A stretch of 64,000 nucleotides of DNA from CAVSRC01 sp963730325 (GTDB lineage Bacteria; Pseudomonadota; Alphaproteobacteria; Rhizobiales; Kaistiaceae). The stretch lies in the NCBI GenBank assembly GCA_963730325.1, contig CAVSRC010000007.1, positions 62,001 through 126,000 on the forward strand. Reading direction: 5' to 3'. The stretch's first letter is position 1. Every line of letters starts with the position of its first letter. Positions 50,819 to 59,338 of this stretch are shown here, in pieces. The notes under the pieces were generated by a model that saw nothing but the letters and a program-made list of their open reading frames with translations, had not been told where the DNA came from and ran no database searches. A program made the translations under genes and the position numbers.

Positions 50819-51361
50819 TCAGCTTTCGTCGGGCGTGCCGGCGATTGCCCTGGCGAGATCCTGGTACTGCTCGCAGGTGGTGCCGCAGACGGCCTCGACC
50901 TTCATCAGCTCGTCCTTGGCGAGATCGAGCTTGCCCTTCTCCGCATAGGCCTCGCCGAGATATTCGTGCGTGTCGACGTTGTTCGGGTCGAGGGCGAGCG
51001 CCTTGGCGTAATAGGCCAGCCCCTCGTCGTAGTTGCCGAGCTTGCGCTGCGAATAGCCGATCATCGTCAGCACCATCGAATCCTGGTTCTTGACGGTGCC
51101 GAGGGTCGTCAGCGCTTCCGCGTAACGGCCGGCGAGCGCCAGGTCGCGGCCCTGCGCATAGAGCGTCTCGTCGTCCATGGTGCTGGACGTGTCCTGCTCG
51201 CATTTGCCCTTGCTGGCGTTCCACACGTAGCCGGCCTTGCATTTGGGCGTCGTGGTGCCGCTGCTGCCGCTTCCGCCGCCGCTGGCGGCAAAGGCTGACA
51301 GGCCAGCGAACGACATCGCGCCGGCGAGAAGAATGGTGGTCATGACTGACGTTCTGTTCAT
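50819..51361 (-). CDS. exported tetratricopeptide-repeat protein
   Basis: 180 residues. The signal MNRTSVMTTILLAGAMSFAG, LSAFAASGG exports it to the periplasm. A Gly/Ser linker and a Cys pair (KCKAGYVWNASKGKCEQ) precede two to three TPR units, for example LYAQGRDLALAGRYAEALTT and YYAKALALDPNNVDTHEYLG, then YAEKGKLDLAKDEL. A third Cys pair (CGTTC) follows. Role unknown; TPRs imply protein binding. It is divergent from the ECF sigma gene and could belong to its regulon. Confidence 0.82.
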   Translation of the reverse strand: MNRTSVMTTILLAGAMSFAGLSAFAASGGGSGSSGTTTPKCKAGYVWNASKGKCEQDTSSTMDDETLYAQGRDLALAGRYAEALTTLGTVKNQDSMVLTMIGYSQRKLGNYDEGLAYYAKALALDPNNVDTHEYLGEAYAEKGKLDLAKDELMKVEAVCGTTCEQYQDLARAIAGTPDES

Positions 51362-51576
51362 AGCCTTGCTCCCGATCGTGGCGCGTCGCGCGCCTCATCT
51401 GCTTTCGACGGGGCTGTGAACAGCGGGACAGGCGTGGTTATTCTGAGGGCGGCTGCGGCCCGCGCTCACAGTTGCGTGACAGGCGCGGCGAAGCCATGGC
51501 AACGCTTCCTGTTCATATCGCAGGGCAAGTCGGGTACCGTCGCGGCACTTGCAACCCGGGACGAGCCGTCCCATCG

Positions 51577-52110
51577 ATGGGAACCATGGCAGGCGACGCG
51601 CATCGTGCCGTGATGGAGGGCCTGGCCGCGCTGCTGCCGCGGCTGTGGCGCTATGGGGTGGTGCTGTCGGGAAACCGCGACACGGCCGAGGAGCTGGTCC
51701 AGGCGACCTGCGTCAGGGCGCTGGAGCGCAGTGCCCAGTTCACCCCCGGAACGCGGCTCGACCGCTGGCTGATTTCCATCCTCCATTCGATCTGGCTGAA
51801 CGAGGTGCGCGCCCGCAAGGTGCGCCAGGGGCAGGGCCTGGTGGATGCCGATACGGCCCTCGTCTTCGACGGAATCCGCGAGATCGAGACGAATATTCTG
51901 GCCGCTCAGGTGTTACGGGAAGTGCAGGACTTGCCCGAAGTGCAGCGCGAAACCGTCTATCTCGTCTATGTCGAAGGGCTGACCTACCGCGAGGCGGCCG
52001 AGGCGCTCGGCATTCCGATCGGCACCGTCATGTCGCGGCTGGCCGGAGCGCGGGCAAGGCTCGCCGGCCTTTCGGCCGATGCGCAGGATAGTGGTGAAGA
52101 GCATGGCTGA
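51577..52110 (+). CDS. ECF-type RNA polymerase sigma factor
   Basis: About 177 residues with regions sigma2 (RDTAEELVQATCVRALERSA, RLDRWLISILHSIWLNEVRA) and sigma4 (VQRETVYLVYVEGLTYREAA, EALGIPIGTVMSRLAGARAR). No sigma3, so it belongs to the extracytoplasmic-function group. Several starts are possible; 51577 (MGTMAGDAHRAVMEGLAALL) gives a standard length, while 51586 is equally acceptable. Its end overlaps the anti-sigma gene by eight bases, the usual arrangement for a controlled pair. Confidence 0.9.
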   Translation: MGTMAGDAHRAVMEGLAALLPRLWRYGVVLSGNRDTAEELVQATCVRALERSAQFTPGTRLDRWLISILHSIWLNEVRARKVRQGQGLVDADTALVFDGIREIETNILAAQVLREVQDLPEVQRETVYLVYVEGLTYREAAEALGIPIGTVMSRLAGARARLAGLSADAQDSGEEHG

Positions 52111-52909
52111 CCCGATGGATGGCCAGGTGAACGACGACGCATTGCTGGTCGCCTATCTCGACGGCGCGCTTTCCGCCGAAACGCGCGCGGCGCTGGAGGC
52201 GCGGCTGGCCGGCGAGGCGGCGCTCGAGGCGCGGCTGGAGGAATTCCGGCGCGGCGGGCGCGATTTCGCCGGTGCCTATGCGGCGCTGCTGGCCGGGGCC
52301 CCGCGCGAGCGCCTGTCGGCCATCCTGGCCGGGGCGGTGGAGCAGGTCCAGCGGCCGGCATCCAGGCCGCGCAACTGGTGGCCGGCGGCGATTGCCGCGG
52401 CCATCGCGCTGTTCGTGCTCGGCGCCGGCGCCGGCTATCTGGTGCCGCTGGCGACCGGTCTGGTGCAGCCGGTGCAGGTCGCCGAGACGCCGAACTGGCG
52501 GCAGGCGGTGGCCGAGTATATGGGCCTGATGACGGCCGACACGCTGGCGGTGATCCCCAACAGCCCGGCGGTCCTTGCCGACGAATTGTCGGCGGTCGGC
52601 CAGAAGGTCACGCTCGATCTGACGGCCGACAAGCTGGCGCTGCCGCACGTCTACCTGAAGCGGGCCGTGCTTTACGATTTCCACGGCAAGCCGCTCGTCC
52701 AGCTCGCCTATCTGTCGCACGACGACGGACCGCTGGCCTTCTGCATCATCGCCAACGGCAAGCCGGACGCGCCGGTCGCGGCGGAGACGCGCGAGGGCTT
52801 CAATATCGTCTTCTGGAACAAGAACGGCCTCGGCTACATGCTGATCGGCAAGGCGCCGCAAGACACGCTCGATGCCTTTGCCGGCGATCTCCGGTCCAAA
52901 GTTTCCTAG
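52103..52909 (+). CDS. membrane anti-sigma factor
   Basis: 268 residues. The N-terminal cytoplasmic domain (DALLVAYLDGALSAETRAAL, EARLAGE) resembles anti-sigma domains but has no HxxxCxxC zinc motif, so it is of the zinc-independent type. One membrane helix (WWPAAIAAAIALFVLGAGAG) separates it from a periplasmic domain ending RSKVS with QAVAEYMGLMTADTLAVIPN and GFNIVFWNKNGLGYMLIGKA. Overlap with the sigma gene supports the pairing. The sensed stress is unknown. The convergent 512-residue gene starts its 3' end 10 bases away. Confidence 0.87.
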   Translation: MADPMDGQVNDDALLVAYLDGALSAETRAALEARLAGEAALEARLEEFRRGGRDFAGAYAALLAGAPRERLSAILAGAVEQVQRPASRPRNWWPAAIAAAIALFVLGAGAGYLVPLATGLVQPVQVAETPNWRQAVAEYMGLMTADTLAVIPNSPAVLADELSAVGQKVTLDLTADKLALPHVYLKRAVLYDFHGKPLVQLAYLSHDDGPLAFCIIANGKPDAPVAAETREGFNIVFWNKNGLGYMLIGKAPQDTLDAFAGDLRSKVS

Positions 52910-52918
52910 GCCGCGCCT

Positions 52919-54457
52919 CTAATCCGGCAGCACATGAATCATCAGCGGCGTCGTCGCCGTTTTCTGCCCGTATTTCGTGGTCAGGAACACCCGGTACAGG
53001 CCCGGCCTCGCGCCCTTCGTGTCGAATCGCAGGAACACCGTGTGCGCCAGCCCTGAGACGCGCCGGGCGGCGATGCGAAACGGGGCTGCGGTCTGGATAT
53101 TCAGGAACGCCTTGCCCTCGATCTCGGCCGGCAGGCCCAGCACCTCGACGATCGTTTGCACCGTTTCGCCCGGATAGACCGACATGGCGCGCGGCAGTGC
53201 GACGACGTCGAGCAGGTCGTCCGCGCCTCCCTGCGCTCCCTGACCCTCGTGCAGGGCGACGTACGCGGTCTGGTAGGCGCGCTGATAGAGATTGAATGCT
53301 TCCCCAGCGGCTGACGAAGGAAGCTCGGCTGCCTTGCGATAGAAGGCGACCGCGTTCTTGCCTCCCTCGAAACCGGCCGACTGGTCCAGCATCGCCGCCG
53401 CCGCAAACCGTGCCGCGTCGAGGGGGGCCTGACGCATCAGGGCGCGCCCCATCTTGAGCTCTTCTGGCGACATCGGCTTCTCCCAGAGAAGGTCGCCGGC
53501 GCTGTCGTAGGCGTCGCGGAAATCACGAAATGCCCTGGCGACCGTCGCGTACTGCAAACCGCCCCACCCGGCGGGGAGTTTCTCCTTCCATCCGCTTTCG
53601 AGCGCGACGGCGTACTTCCTGTTTTGCACGCTGCCGGTATTTTCCAGCGGTGTGAATTCCTCGGCGCGGGCTGTTTTGGTCGGGACGGTCCCCGACGACC
53701 CGGCCGTTGCGGCCGCGGCGCATTTTGCATTGTTGGACGGATCGTCCGTGGTCACCGTCCTTATCTTCACAATCGCGCCGCCGCTCTTGCCCGTGGTGGT
53801 GATGGTGGTGGTTCCGTTGGCGGGCAGGATTCCGGCGTTGAATCCGAGTTGGTCGTCGTTTTGCGCGCCGGCGCTGCCGATCGAAAAGAGAGCGGCGCCG
53901 GCGGCGATCCCGCGCCCCGCCAAGGTAGATATCGCACCGGCCGCACCGGCCACGGGGCCCGCCGCCAAGCTAACTAGGGCGATGGCGACCTTTTCGCTGG
54001 TCGACAGGTCCTTTTCCAGCGCGACAACAGCCAGGCTCATCGCCTCATGTTTCTTGCACTCGACATGCGAGCCGATCAGTTTTTCGGAATCGGGTAGGTG
54101 TGGAAAGAACGGGTTTCCCTGGGGTTGTCGCGTCTCGACCATGTACAACGACCCCCAGGCGCTCACGTTGTACTGAGATTCGAACTTGAAATAGTCCTTC
54201 GATGGCTTGAAGTCGGGATGATTTGCATAAAATAGCCGGAAGCTGAATTCGTATTCCTGCTTTTCGCCCTCCGAGAAGAAGGAGGCGTTCAGGACATCGC
54301 CTGTGATGGTGATGTCATCCAGAAATATGTCGGTCTTGATGGCTGTTGGCGGTGTCGACGATGGCGTGTCGTAGTGCGCCTGCGCCGCAGTCTGCATCAA
54401 AGCCAGCGATGCCAACGCTGAACAACTGATAGTAAAACTATTATGAAAAAACGACAT
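52919..54457 (-). CDS. exported 512-residue protein of unknown function
   Basis: I do not recognise this protein. A Sec signal (MSFFHNSFTISCSALASLAL, MQTAAQA) leads into an N-terminal beta-rich domain (DDITITGDVLNASFFSEGEK, YEFSFRLFYANHPDFKPSKD), a hydrophobic Ala/Gly segment (VAIALVSLAAGPVAGAAGAI), a Ser/Thr-rich linker and a C-terminal part with a helical repeat-like region and a beta domain (TAAPFRIAARRVSGLAHTVF, RVFLTTKYGQKTATTPLMIH). The 5' third uses many more A/T codons than its neighbours, which suggests transfer from a lower-GC source. AGGGAGGCTAGT precedes the ATG at 54457. The 222 bases upstream to the DsbA stop contain no gene. Confidence 0.75.
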   Translation of the reverse strand: MSFFHNSFTISCSALASLALMQTAAQAHYDTPSSTPPTAIKTDIFLDDITITGDVLNASFFSEGEKQEYEFSFRLFYANHPDFKPSKDYFKFESQYNVSAWGSLYMVETRQPQGNPFFPHLPDSEKLIGSHVECKKHEAMSLAVVALEKDLSTSEKVAIALVSLAAGPVAGAAGAISTLAGRGIAAGAALFSIGSAGAQNDDQLGFNAGILPANGTTTITTTGKSGGAIVKIRTVTTDDPSNNAKCAAAATAGSSGTVPTKTARAEEFTPLENTGSVQNRKYAVALESGWKEKLPAGWGGLQYATVARAFRDFRDAYDSAGDLLWEKPMSPEELKMGRALMRQAPLDAARFAAAAMLDQSAGFEGGKNAVAFYRKAAELPSSAAGEAFNLYQRAYQTAYVALHEGQGAQGGADDLLDVVALPRAMSVYPGETVQTIVEVLGLPAEIEGKAFLNIQTAAPFRIAARRVSGLAHTVFLRFDTKGARPGLYRVFLTTKYGQKTATTPLMIHVLPD

Positions 54458-54679
54458 ACTAGCCTCCCTATACGTCGTCTTTGCATTTTATAGAGAAGAA
54501 TTACACCTATCACAGTTCCAAATACGGATCAAAATCTGTTGCGGTTGGCATCACCGGCACTCGGGAGACCCGATCGCACCACCTCGCCATGTTCGGCAAG
54601 GCGCTCGGCTGGTCGCACGCCGGGGCGCTGCCGGCGGAGCGGCAAGGCCCGACAGCCGCCTCGGGACGAGTCCGGTTGA

Positions 54680-55408
54680 TTACCCGGCTTTCGCCAGTTC
54701 GGCATCGATCGCCGACTTGAGCTTTTCATAGGGCTGGGCGCCGACCATCAACTGTTTGCCGACGAGGAAGGACGGCGTGCCGCCGACGCCCATCGAATAG
54801 CCTTCGTCGACATCGGCCTGCATGGCCTGGCTGAGGTCGCTCGCCTTGTCGGTCGTCAGCGCCTTCACCTTGTCGACATCGATGCCGTCGATGGTGGCGG
54901 TGAGCGCCAGGATGTCGTCCTCATTGCCCCAGCCGGCGTTCTCCTGATCCTGATGGTCGAACATGGCCTTGTGCCATTGGCTGAACTTGTCGGGCGCCAC
55001 CTGCCAGACGGCGCGCGCGATGCGGCCGGCCACCTCCGAGTCGGGACCGAGGAAGGCGAAGTCCTTGAAGACGATCTTCAGCTTGCCGGTGTCGACATAG
55101 TCCTTGATGAGCTGCGGGAAGACGGTCTCCTCCTCCTGCTTGCAGTAGGGGCACTGGTAGTCGAACCAGTAGGCCATGACGACCGGCGCATTGTCCTGGC
55201 CGATATAGGCGGCACCGTCGAGATTGACGTCGGCGATGTCGGCCGGCGGCGCCGGCGGCTGGGCGGGTGCGGTCGAATCGGCCGGGGCCATTGCCGCGGT
55301 CTGCAGCGCCGCCTGACGGGCGGTCCAGACGATCGAGCCGGAAATCATCGCGCCGGCGATGATGATGGCAACCGGGATGAGGATGTCGCCGGGCGAGAGC
55401 TTGCGCAT
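54680..55408 (-). CDS. DsbA-family thiol oxidoreductase, membrane-anchored
   Basis: 242 residues. One N-terminal membrane anchor (ILIPVAIIIAGAMISGSIVW), an Ala/Pro linker, then a thioredoxin fold with the active-site CPYC (FDYQCPYCKQEEETVFPQLI) and the cis-Pro loop GVGGTPSFLVGKQLMVGAQP. It belongs to the DsbA/Com1 group that catalyses disulphide formation or isomerisation in the periplasm. The start MRKLSPGDILIP at 55408 was preferred to a longer frame. Partners for reoxidation are not in the window. Confidence 0.92.
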   Translation of the reverse strand: MRKLSPGDILIPVAIIIAGAMISGSIVWTARQAALQTAAMAPADSTAPAQPPAPPADIADVNLDGAAYIGQDNAPVVMAYWFDYQCPYCKQEEETVFPQLIKDYVDTGKLKIVFKDFAFLGPDSEVAGRIARAVWQVAPDKFSQWHKAMFDHQDQENAGWGNEDDILALTATIDGIDVDKVKALTTDKASDLSQAMQADVDEGYSMGVGGTPSFLVGKQLMVGAQPYEKLKSAIDAELAKAG

Positions 55409-55732
55409 GCGGTGCGGATCCTTGTGGCCGTTGGATGGTGCGACTGGTCGCCGCTCTTTCCGGCAGCAATGGGGCGGTGGCGGCCGGCCGCGACACGGCA
55501 ATCATATATAGCAGGCCGGCGCCGGCGACATCCCGCCCGATGCCGGCGGCCCGATGCCGGATGTCCATTGTCCGCCCGCGAAATCATCACCATGTTGAAA
55601 TGAGCCGGTTGGGCTCCGGAATGCGGGCGTCCGGACCCTCTTTCGAGGGCGTCCGGTCGTCCGGGCGGGGCCTCCCGGCAACGACATGACGATGCCCGGC
55701 GCGGTGTCGCCGGCAAACGATGGGTGAATCGC
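55409..55732. other. 324-base intergenic stretch with hairpin
   Basis: No gene seen. TATATAT at 55503-55509 may be the -10 region of the DsbA promoter on the minus strand. CCGGACCCTC-TTTC-GAGGG with CG bulge and TCCGG (55631-55656) forms a stable stem about 80 bases before the hibernation-factor gene. Confidence 0.5.
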
Positions 55733-56065
55733 ATGGAAACCCCGGCAAGGATCGATTTTCAGGGCGCAACCTTGAACGAGCATATTCAGCAGTCGGTGGT
55801 TCAGCACATTGCTCAGCTCGAGAAGCGCTTCGGGCGGATCACCGCCTGCCGCGTCGCCGTCGCCGAACCGTCGGCGCATCATCACTCCGGCGGCCAGTAC
55901 GCGGTCGCCGTCCATCTGGCGCTGCCCGACGGCCGCGAGGTCAATATCGACCGCACGGCCAGGCAGGACGAGCGCTTTGCCGACCCGGCCTTTGCCGTCA
56001 ACGATGCCTTCAAGCGGGCGCGGCGCCGCCTGCAGGACCAGGTCCGCCGCATGCGCGGCAACTGA
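55733..56065 (+). CDS. ribosome hibernation factor, short HPF/RaiA type
   Basis: 110 residues of the ribosomal subunit interface family (sigma54-modulation/S30EA). METPARIDFQGATLNEHIQQ at the start, then VVQHIAQLEKRFGRITACRV and REVNIDRTARQDERFADPAF. Only the N-terminal ribosome-binding domain is present; the dimerising C-terminal domain of long HPF is absent. An alternative GTG start nine bases upstream cannot be excluded. It opens a stress/low-oxygen block with DUF3775, the APH-AAA protein and FixLJK. Residues differ from the consensus in places, so it could be a specialised paralogue. Confidence 0.8.
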   Translation: METPARIDFQGATLNEHIQQSVVQHIAQLEKRFGRITACRVAVAEPSAHHHSGGQYAVAVHLALPDGREVNIDRTARQDERFADPAFAVNDAFKRARRRLQDQVRRMRGN

Positions 56066-56082
56066 CGAGGCGCGTGCGAACG

Positions 56083-56532
56083 ATGAAGAAACGCCGCCGC
56101 ATCGTCGATGACGATCCCCCCGCGGTCGATCTCGCGATCTCGCCAGAGAAGGTGTGCTTCCTGATCCTCAAGGCGCGCGCCTTCGACGTGAAGGATGCGG
56201 TGAGCGAGCCGGATCCCGGCTCCAACCCGACGGACGACATGGATGGGGCGGTGCTGGAGGATCATGACGACGATCCGGTGGTCGCCGAGCTTGTCTCGGC
56301 CATCCACGATCTCAGCGAGGACGAGCAGATCGAGCTGGTGGCGATCGCCTGGCTCGGGCGGGGCGATTCGACGGTGGACGACTGGGCGTCGCTGCGCGCG
56401 GCGGCGGAAGAGGCGCACAACCGGCGCACGGCGCGCTATCTCATCGGCATACCGCAGCTCGGCGACTATCTCGAGGAGGGCCTCGCCCTCCTCGGCCGCT
56501 CCTGCGAGGAATACGAAATCGGCCGGCTGTAG
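56083..56532 (+). CDS. DUF3775 domain protein
   Basis: 149 residues, cytoplasmic, strongly acidic after a basic start MKKRRRIVDDDPPAVDLAIS. The DUF3775 signature is HDLSEDEQIELVAIAWLGRG then DDWASLRAAAEEAHNRRTAR, followed by YLIGIPQLGDYLEEGLALLG. No function is established. It lies 17 bases after the hibernation-factor gene on the same strand and is probably co-transcribed with it. Confidence 0.83.
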   Translation: MKKRRRIVDDDPPAVDLAISPEKVCFLILKARAFDVKDAVSEPDPGSNPTDDMDGAVLEDHDDDPVVAELVSAIHDLSEDEQIELVAIAWLGRGDSTVDDWASLRAAAEEAHNRRTARYLIGIPQLGDYLEEGLALLGRSCEEYEIGRL

Positions 56533-56583
56533 GTCCGCTGGCCGGCCGCAAAAGCCAGGCTCCGCGCGGGTCGCGGGGTCGGC

Positions 56584-56597
56584 TTGATTCAGCGCAA
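56584..56597. promoter_or_regulatory. FixK/FNR-type box before the APH-AAA gene
   Basis: TTGAT-TCAG-CGCAA combines the two accepted half-sites of FNR/FixK boxes (TTGAT and CGCAA). If it is an activator site centred at -41.5, transcription starts near 56632 and the leader before the ATG at 56698 is about 66 bases. Confidence 0.6.
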
Positions 56598-56697
56598 CGC
56601 CCGATGAGCCGGCACCTGTCATCACATCACGATGCCCGATCCTCTTGCCAGGGGCGGCGTTGCGGCTTCCGGCCGGGGTCCCGATTGGAACGACAGG

Positions 56698-58233
56698 ATG
56701 CAGGTCGACCTCCAGGCCGAGACCATTGCCTTTCTCACCGATCCGGCGACCCACGGGCCGGGCGCGGAGACGGTGGAGGTGATCGAGACCCACATCTCGG
56801 TGGTCGTGCTGGCCGGGGCGCGCGCCTACAAGCTCAAGCGCGCGGTCAAGTTCAACTACGTCGATTTCTCGACGGTCGATCTGCGACTGGCCTTCTGCGA
56901 GCGCGAGGTGGAGCTCAACCGGCGCGCCGTGCCTGACCTCTATCTCGGTGTCCGGCGCATCACGCGGGAGAGCGACGGACGCCTCGCCTTCGATGGCGAC
57001 GGCGCGCTGGTCGATGCGGTGGTCGAGATGGTGCGCTTCGATCAGGACGGCCTGTTCGATCGCATGGCCGGGCGCGGGGTCCTGACGCCGGCGCTGCTCT
57101 CCGAGCTTGCCGCTACGGTCGCCCGTCTGCACGAGACGGCGCTTGTCGAACTCTCCGGCGCCGGCGCCGGCAACATCGCCGGCGTGCTTGCCATCAACGA
57201 ACAGGCGCTGGCGGCGTTATCCCTGTTTCCGCCGGACGGCGTCACGCGCTTCAACCGGGCCTTCCACGATGCCCTGGCGACGGCCGCGCCGCTGCTCGAC
57301 CGGCGCCAGCGTCTCGGCAAGGTGCGCCACTGCCATGGCGACCTGCACCTCCGCAACATCTGTATGTTCGCGGGCCACCCGGCGCCGTTCGACTGTCTGG
57401 AATTCGACGATGCCATGGCGACGGTCGATGTGCTCTACGACCTCGCCTTCCTGCTGATGGACCTCTGGCACCGCGACCTGAAGCCGGGCGCCAACCTCGT
57501 GCTCAACCGCTATCTCGACGTCCTCGACGAAAGCGACGGCCTGGTGCTGGTGCCGCTGTTGATGGCGATCCGCGCCGCGGTGCGCGCCCATGTCAGCGCC
57601 ACGCGCGCCGAGGAGCCGAGCGAGGCGGCCAATGCCGAAACGCTGCGCGCCGAGGCGATCTCCTATTTCCATCTGGCGCAGTCTCTGCTCAGGCCGGTGC
57701 CGCCGCGGCTGGTGGCGATCGGCGGCTTCAGCGGCGCCGGCAAGACCACGGTCTCGGCGGCGATCGCCCAGGCCATCGGTGCGCCGCCGGGCGCCCGGGT
57801 GCTCAGCAGCGACCGCATCCGCAAGCGCATGGGCGGCGTCGCTCCGACGGTGCGGCTGCCGGCCCCGTCCTACCGCCGGGAGGTGTCGCGGGCGGTCTAC
57901 GAAACGCTCGGGCGCGAGGCGGAATACCTGCTGGCGCTCGGCCACGGCGTCGTCCTCGACGCGACCTTCCGGCGGCCCGAGGAGCGCGTCCGCATCGAGG
58001 AGATGGTGGCCGCGGTGGACGTGCCCTTCACCGGCATCTGGCTGGAACTGGCGCCGGAGGAGCTGATCGACAGGGTGGAGCGGCGCGGCGTCGACACGTC
58101 GGACGCCACGGCCGAAGTGATCCGTCATCAGATTTCGCAGTTCAGCGGCCCGATCACATGGACCGTGGTTCCCGCGAACGGCAGCGTCGACGAGGTCGTC
58201 GGCCGTGTCCTGGCGGCGATCGAAGCGAATTGA
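56698..58233 (+). CDS. bifunctional aminoglycoside phosphotransferase-like/ATP-binding protein
   Basis: 511 residues with two domains. The N-terminal part has a kinase-like Brenner motif CHGDLHLRNICMF (near residue 212) and FDCLEFDDAMATVDVLYDLA, as in the APH family. The C-terminal part is a P-loop kinase of the zeta-toxin/AAA_33 type: AIGGFSGAGKTTVSAAIAQA near residue 341, then VLSSDRIRKRMGGV. Homologues cluster with oxygen-limitation genes in rhizobia; substrate unknown. The start at 56698 (MQVDLQAETIAFLTDPATHG) matches family N-termini, while 56632 would add 22 residues. Preceded by a FixK-type box. Confidence 0.85.
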   Translation: MQVDLQAETIAFLTDPATHGPGAETVEVIETHISVVVLAGARAYKLKRAVKFNYVDFSTVDLRLAFCEREVELNRRAVPDLYLGVRRITRESDGRLAFDGDGALVDAVVEMVRFDQDGLFDRMAGRGVLTPALLSELAATVARLHETALVELSGAGAGNIAGVLAINEQALAALSLFPPDGVTRFNRAFHDALATAAPLLDRRQRLGKVRHCHGDLHLRNICMFAGHPAPFDCLEFDDAMATVDVLYDLAFLLMDLWHRDLKPGANLVLNRYLDVLDESDGLVLVPLLMAIRAAVRAHVSATRAEEPSEAANAETLRAEAISYFHLAQSLLRPVPPRLVAIGGFSGAGKTTVSAAIAQAIGAPPGARVLSSDRIRKRMGGVAPTVRLPAPSYRREVSRAVYETLGREAEYLLALGHGVVLDATFRRPEERVRIEEMVAAVDVPFTGIWLELAPEELIDRVERRGVDTSDATAEVIRHQISQFSGPITWTVVPANGSVDEVVGRVLAAIEAN

Positions 58234-58244
58234 AGGGTATCAGC

Positions 58245-58658
58245 TCAGGCCGGAAACGTGGTGCGGATCGCGTCGACCAGCGTATTGCCGATCAGGGGTT
58301 TCTCGACGATCGCCACGGAGGCGGCCGCGGCGCGCACGCGCAGGTGCGGGCCGGGATTGGTGGTGATCAGGATGGCGGGCATGGCGACGCCGCGCTGGCG
58401 CAGCTCGTCGAGCAGCTGCAGCCCGTTGCGGTCGTCCAGATTGTAGTCGATGACCAGGCAGCCCTCTCTCTTGCGCGCCGCATCGTCGATCAGCGCCTTG
58501 GCCGAGGAATAGGTGCGGACCGCATAGCCCTCGATCTCGAGCGAGAATTTCAGCGAAGCGAGAATCGCCGGGTCGTCGTCGATCACGAAGACCGGACGTT
58601 CGACGGCCCGTGCGGGCGCGTCAAGGGATGCGGAATCGGTCTGCTGATCCGTGGTCAT
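58245..58658 (-). CDS. single-domain response regulator, FixT candidate
   Basis: 137-residue receiver protein with no output domain. All catalytic residues are present: acidic cluster at residues 27-29 (VFVIDDDPAI), phospho-acceptor Asp71 in CLVIDYNLDDRNGL, Thr98/99 (ILITTN) and Lys119 (AIVEKPL). In Caulobacter crescentus and Sinorhizobium meliloti, FixT is a small FixK-induced inhibitor of the FixL kinase. Here the gene lies right after fixLJ on the same strand with a FixK-type box centred 41 bases upstream of its ATG, so the same feedback role is plausible. The cysteines described for iron-sulphur binding in Caulobacter FixT are not seen (only one Cys). Confidence 0.75.
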   Translation of the reverse strand: MTTDQQTDSASLDAPARAVERPVFVIDDDPAILASLKFSLEIEGYAVRTYSSAKALIDDAARKREGCLVIDYNLDDRNGLQLLDELRQRGVAMPAILITTNPGPHLRVRAAAASVAIVEKPLIGNTLVDAIRTTFPA

Positions 58659-58692
58659 CCACTAGCAAAGCCATAGAAATGGCGGTTTTGCC

Positions 58693-58706
58693 TTGACGCA
58701 GGTCAA
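58693..58706. promoter_or_regulatory. FixK/FNR box before the receiver gene
   Basis: TTGA-CGCAGG-TCAA, a perfect dyad of the FNR/FixK type, centred about 41 bases upstream of the receiver ATG at 58658 and inside the fixJ-receiver gap. The core resembles the CRP-type site at 40915. Confidence 0.75.
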
Positions 58707-58723
58707 CGGCCCCGGGGGCGGCG

Positions 58724-59338
58724 TCAGCTGTCGGCGAGCAGCGCCATGCGGACCAGCTCCGACAGGCTGCGTGCCTGCATCTTGGTCATCACGTTGGCCC
58801 GGTATACCTCGACGGTGCGGGCGCTGATGCCGAGGTCGAAGGCGATCGTCTTGTTGGCATGACCGGCAATCAGGCCGTCGAGCACCTGCCGCTCGCGCGG
58901 CGACAGCGCCGCCAGCCGCTCCCTGACCTCGATCTTGCGCAGGTCCTGCTCGCTGTCCTCGCGGTTCTTGCTCAGCGCCATGCGCACGGAGGCCAGCAGC
59001 GTATCGTCGTCGAACGGCTTTTCGAGGAAATCGACGGCGCCGAGCCTCATCGCCTCGACGGCCAGCGGCACGTCGCCATGTCCGGTCATCATGATCACCG
59101 GCAGTGCGGTGCCGCTCTCATGCAGGCGGCGCAGCAGCTCCATGCCGTCGATCTCGGGCATGCGCACGTCGGTGATGACGCAGCCGCCGGTGATCTGGGG
59201 CAGCGCCTTGAGGAAGGCGACCGCCGATTCGTAGGCGTGGACCTCGACGTCGGCGGTGCTCAGCAGAAACGCCAGGGACTCGCGAGCGTCGTCGTCGTCG
59301 TCGATGATGTGAACGACCTTATCGCCTTCATGCACCAT
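58724..59338 (-). CDS. fixJ: nitrogen-fixation/oxygen response regulator FixJ
   Basis: 204 residues: receiver (MVHEGDKVVHIIDDDDDARE, phospho-acceptor Asp57 in CVITDVRMPEIDG, Lys107 in FLEKPFDDDT) and a LuxR-type helix-turn-helix (LSPRERQVLDGLIAGHANKT, FDLGISARTVEVYRANVMTK). Phosphorylated by FixL under low oxygen, it activates fixK. The ATG at 59338 overlaps the fixL 3' end by 11 bases. Close to standard length; no defects. Confidence 0.95.
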   Translation of the reverse strand: MVHEGDKVVHIIDDDDDARESLAFLLSTADVEVHAYESAVAFLKALPQITGGCVITDVRMPEIDGMELLRRLHESGTALPVIMMTGHGDVPLAVEAMRLGAVDFLEKPFDDDTLLASVRMALSKNREDSEQDLRKIEVRERLAALSPRERQVLDGLIAGHANKTIAFDLGISARTVEVYRANVMTKMQARSLSELVRMALLADS

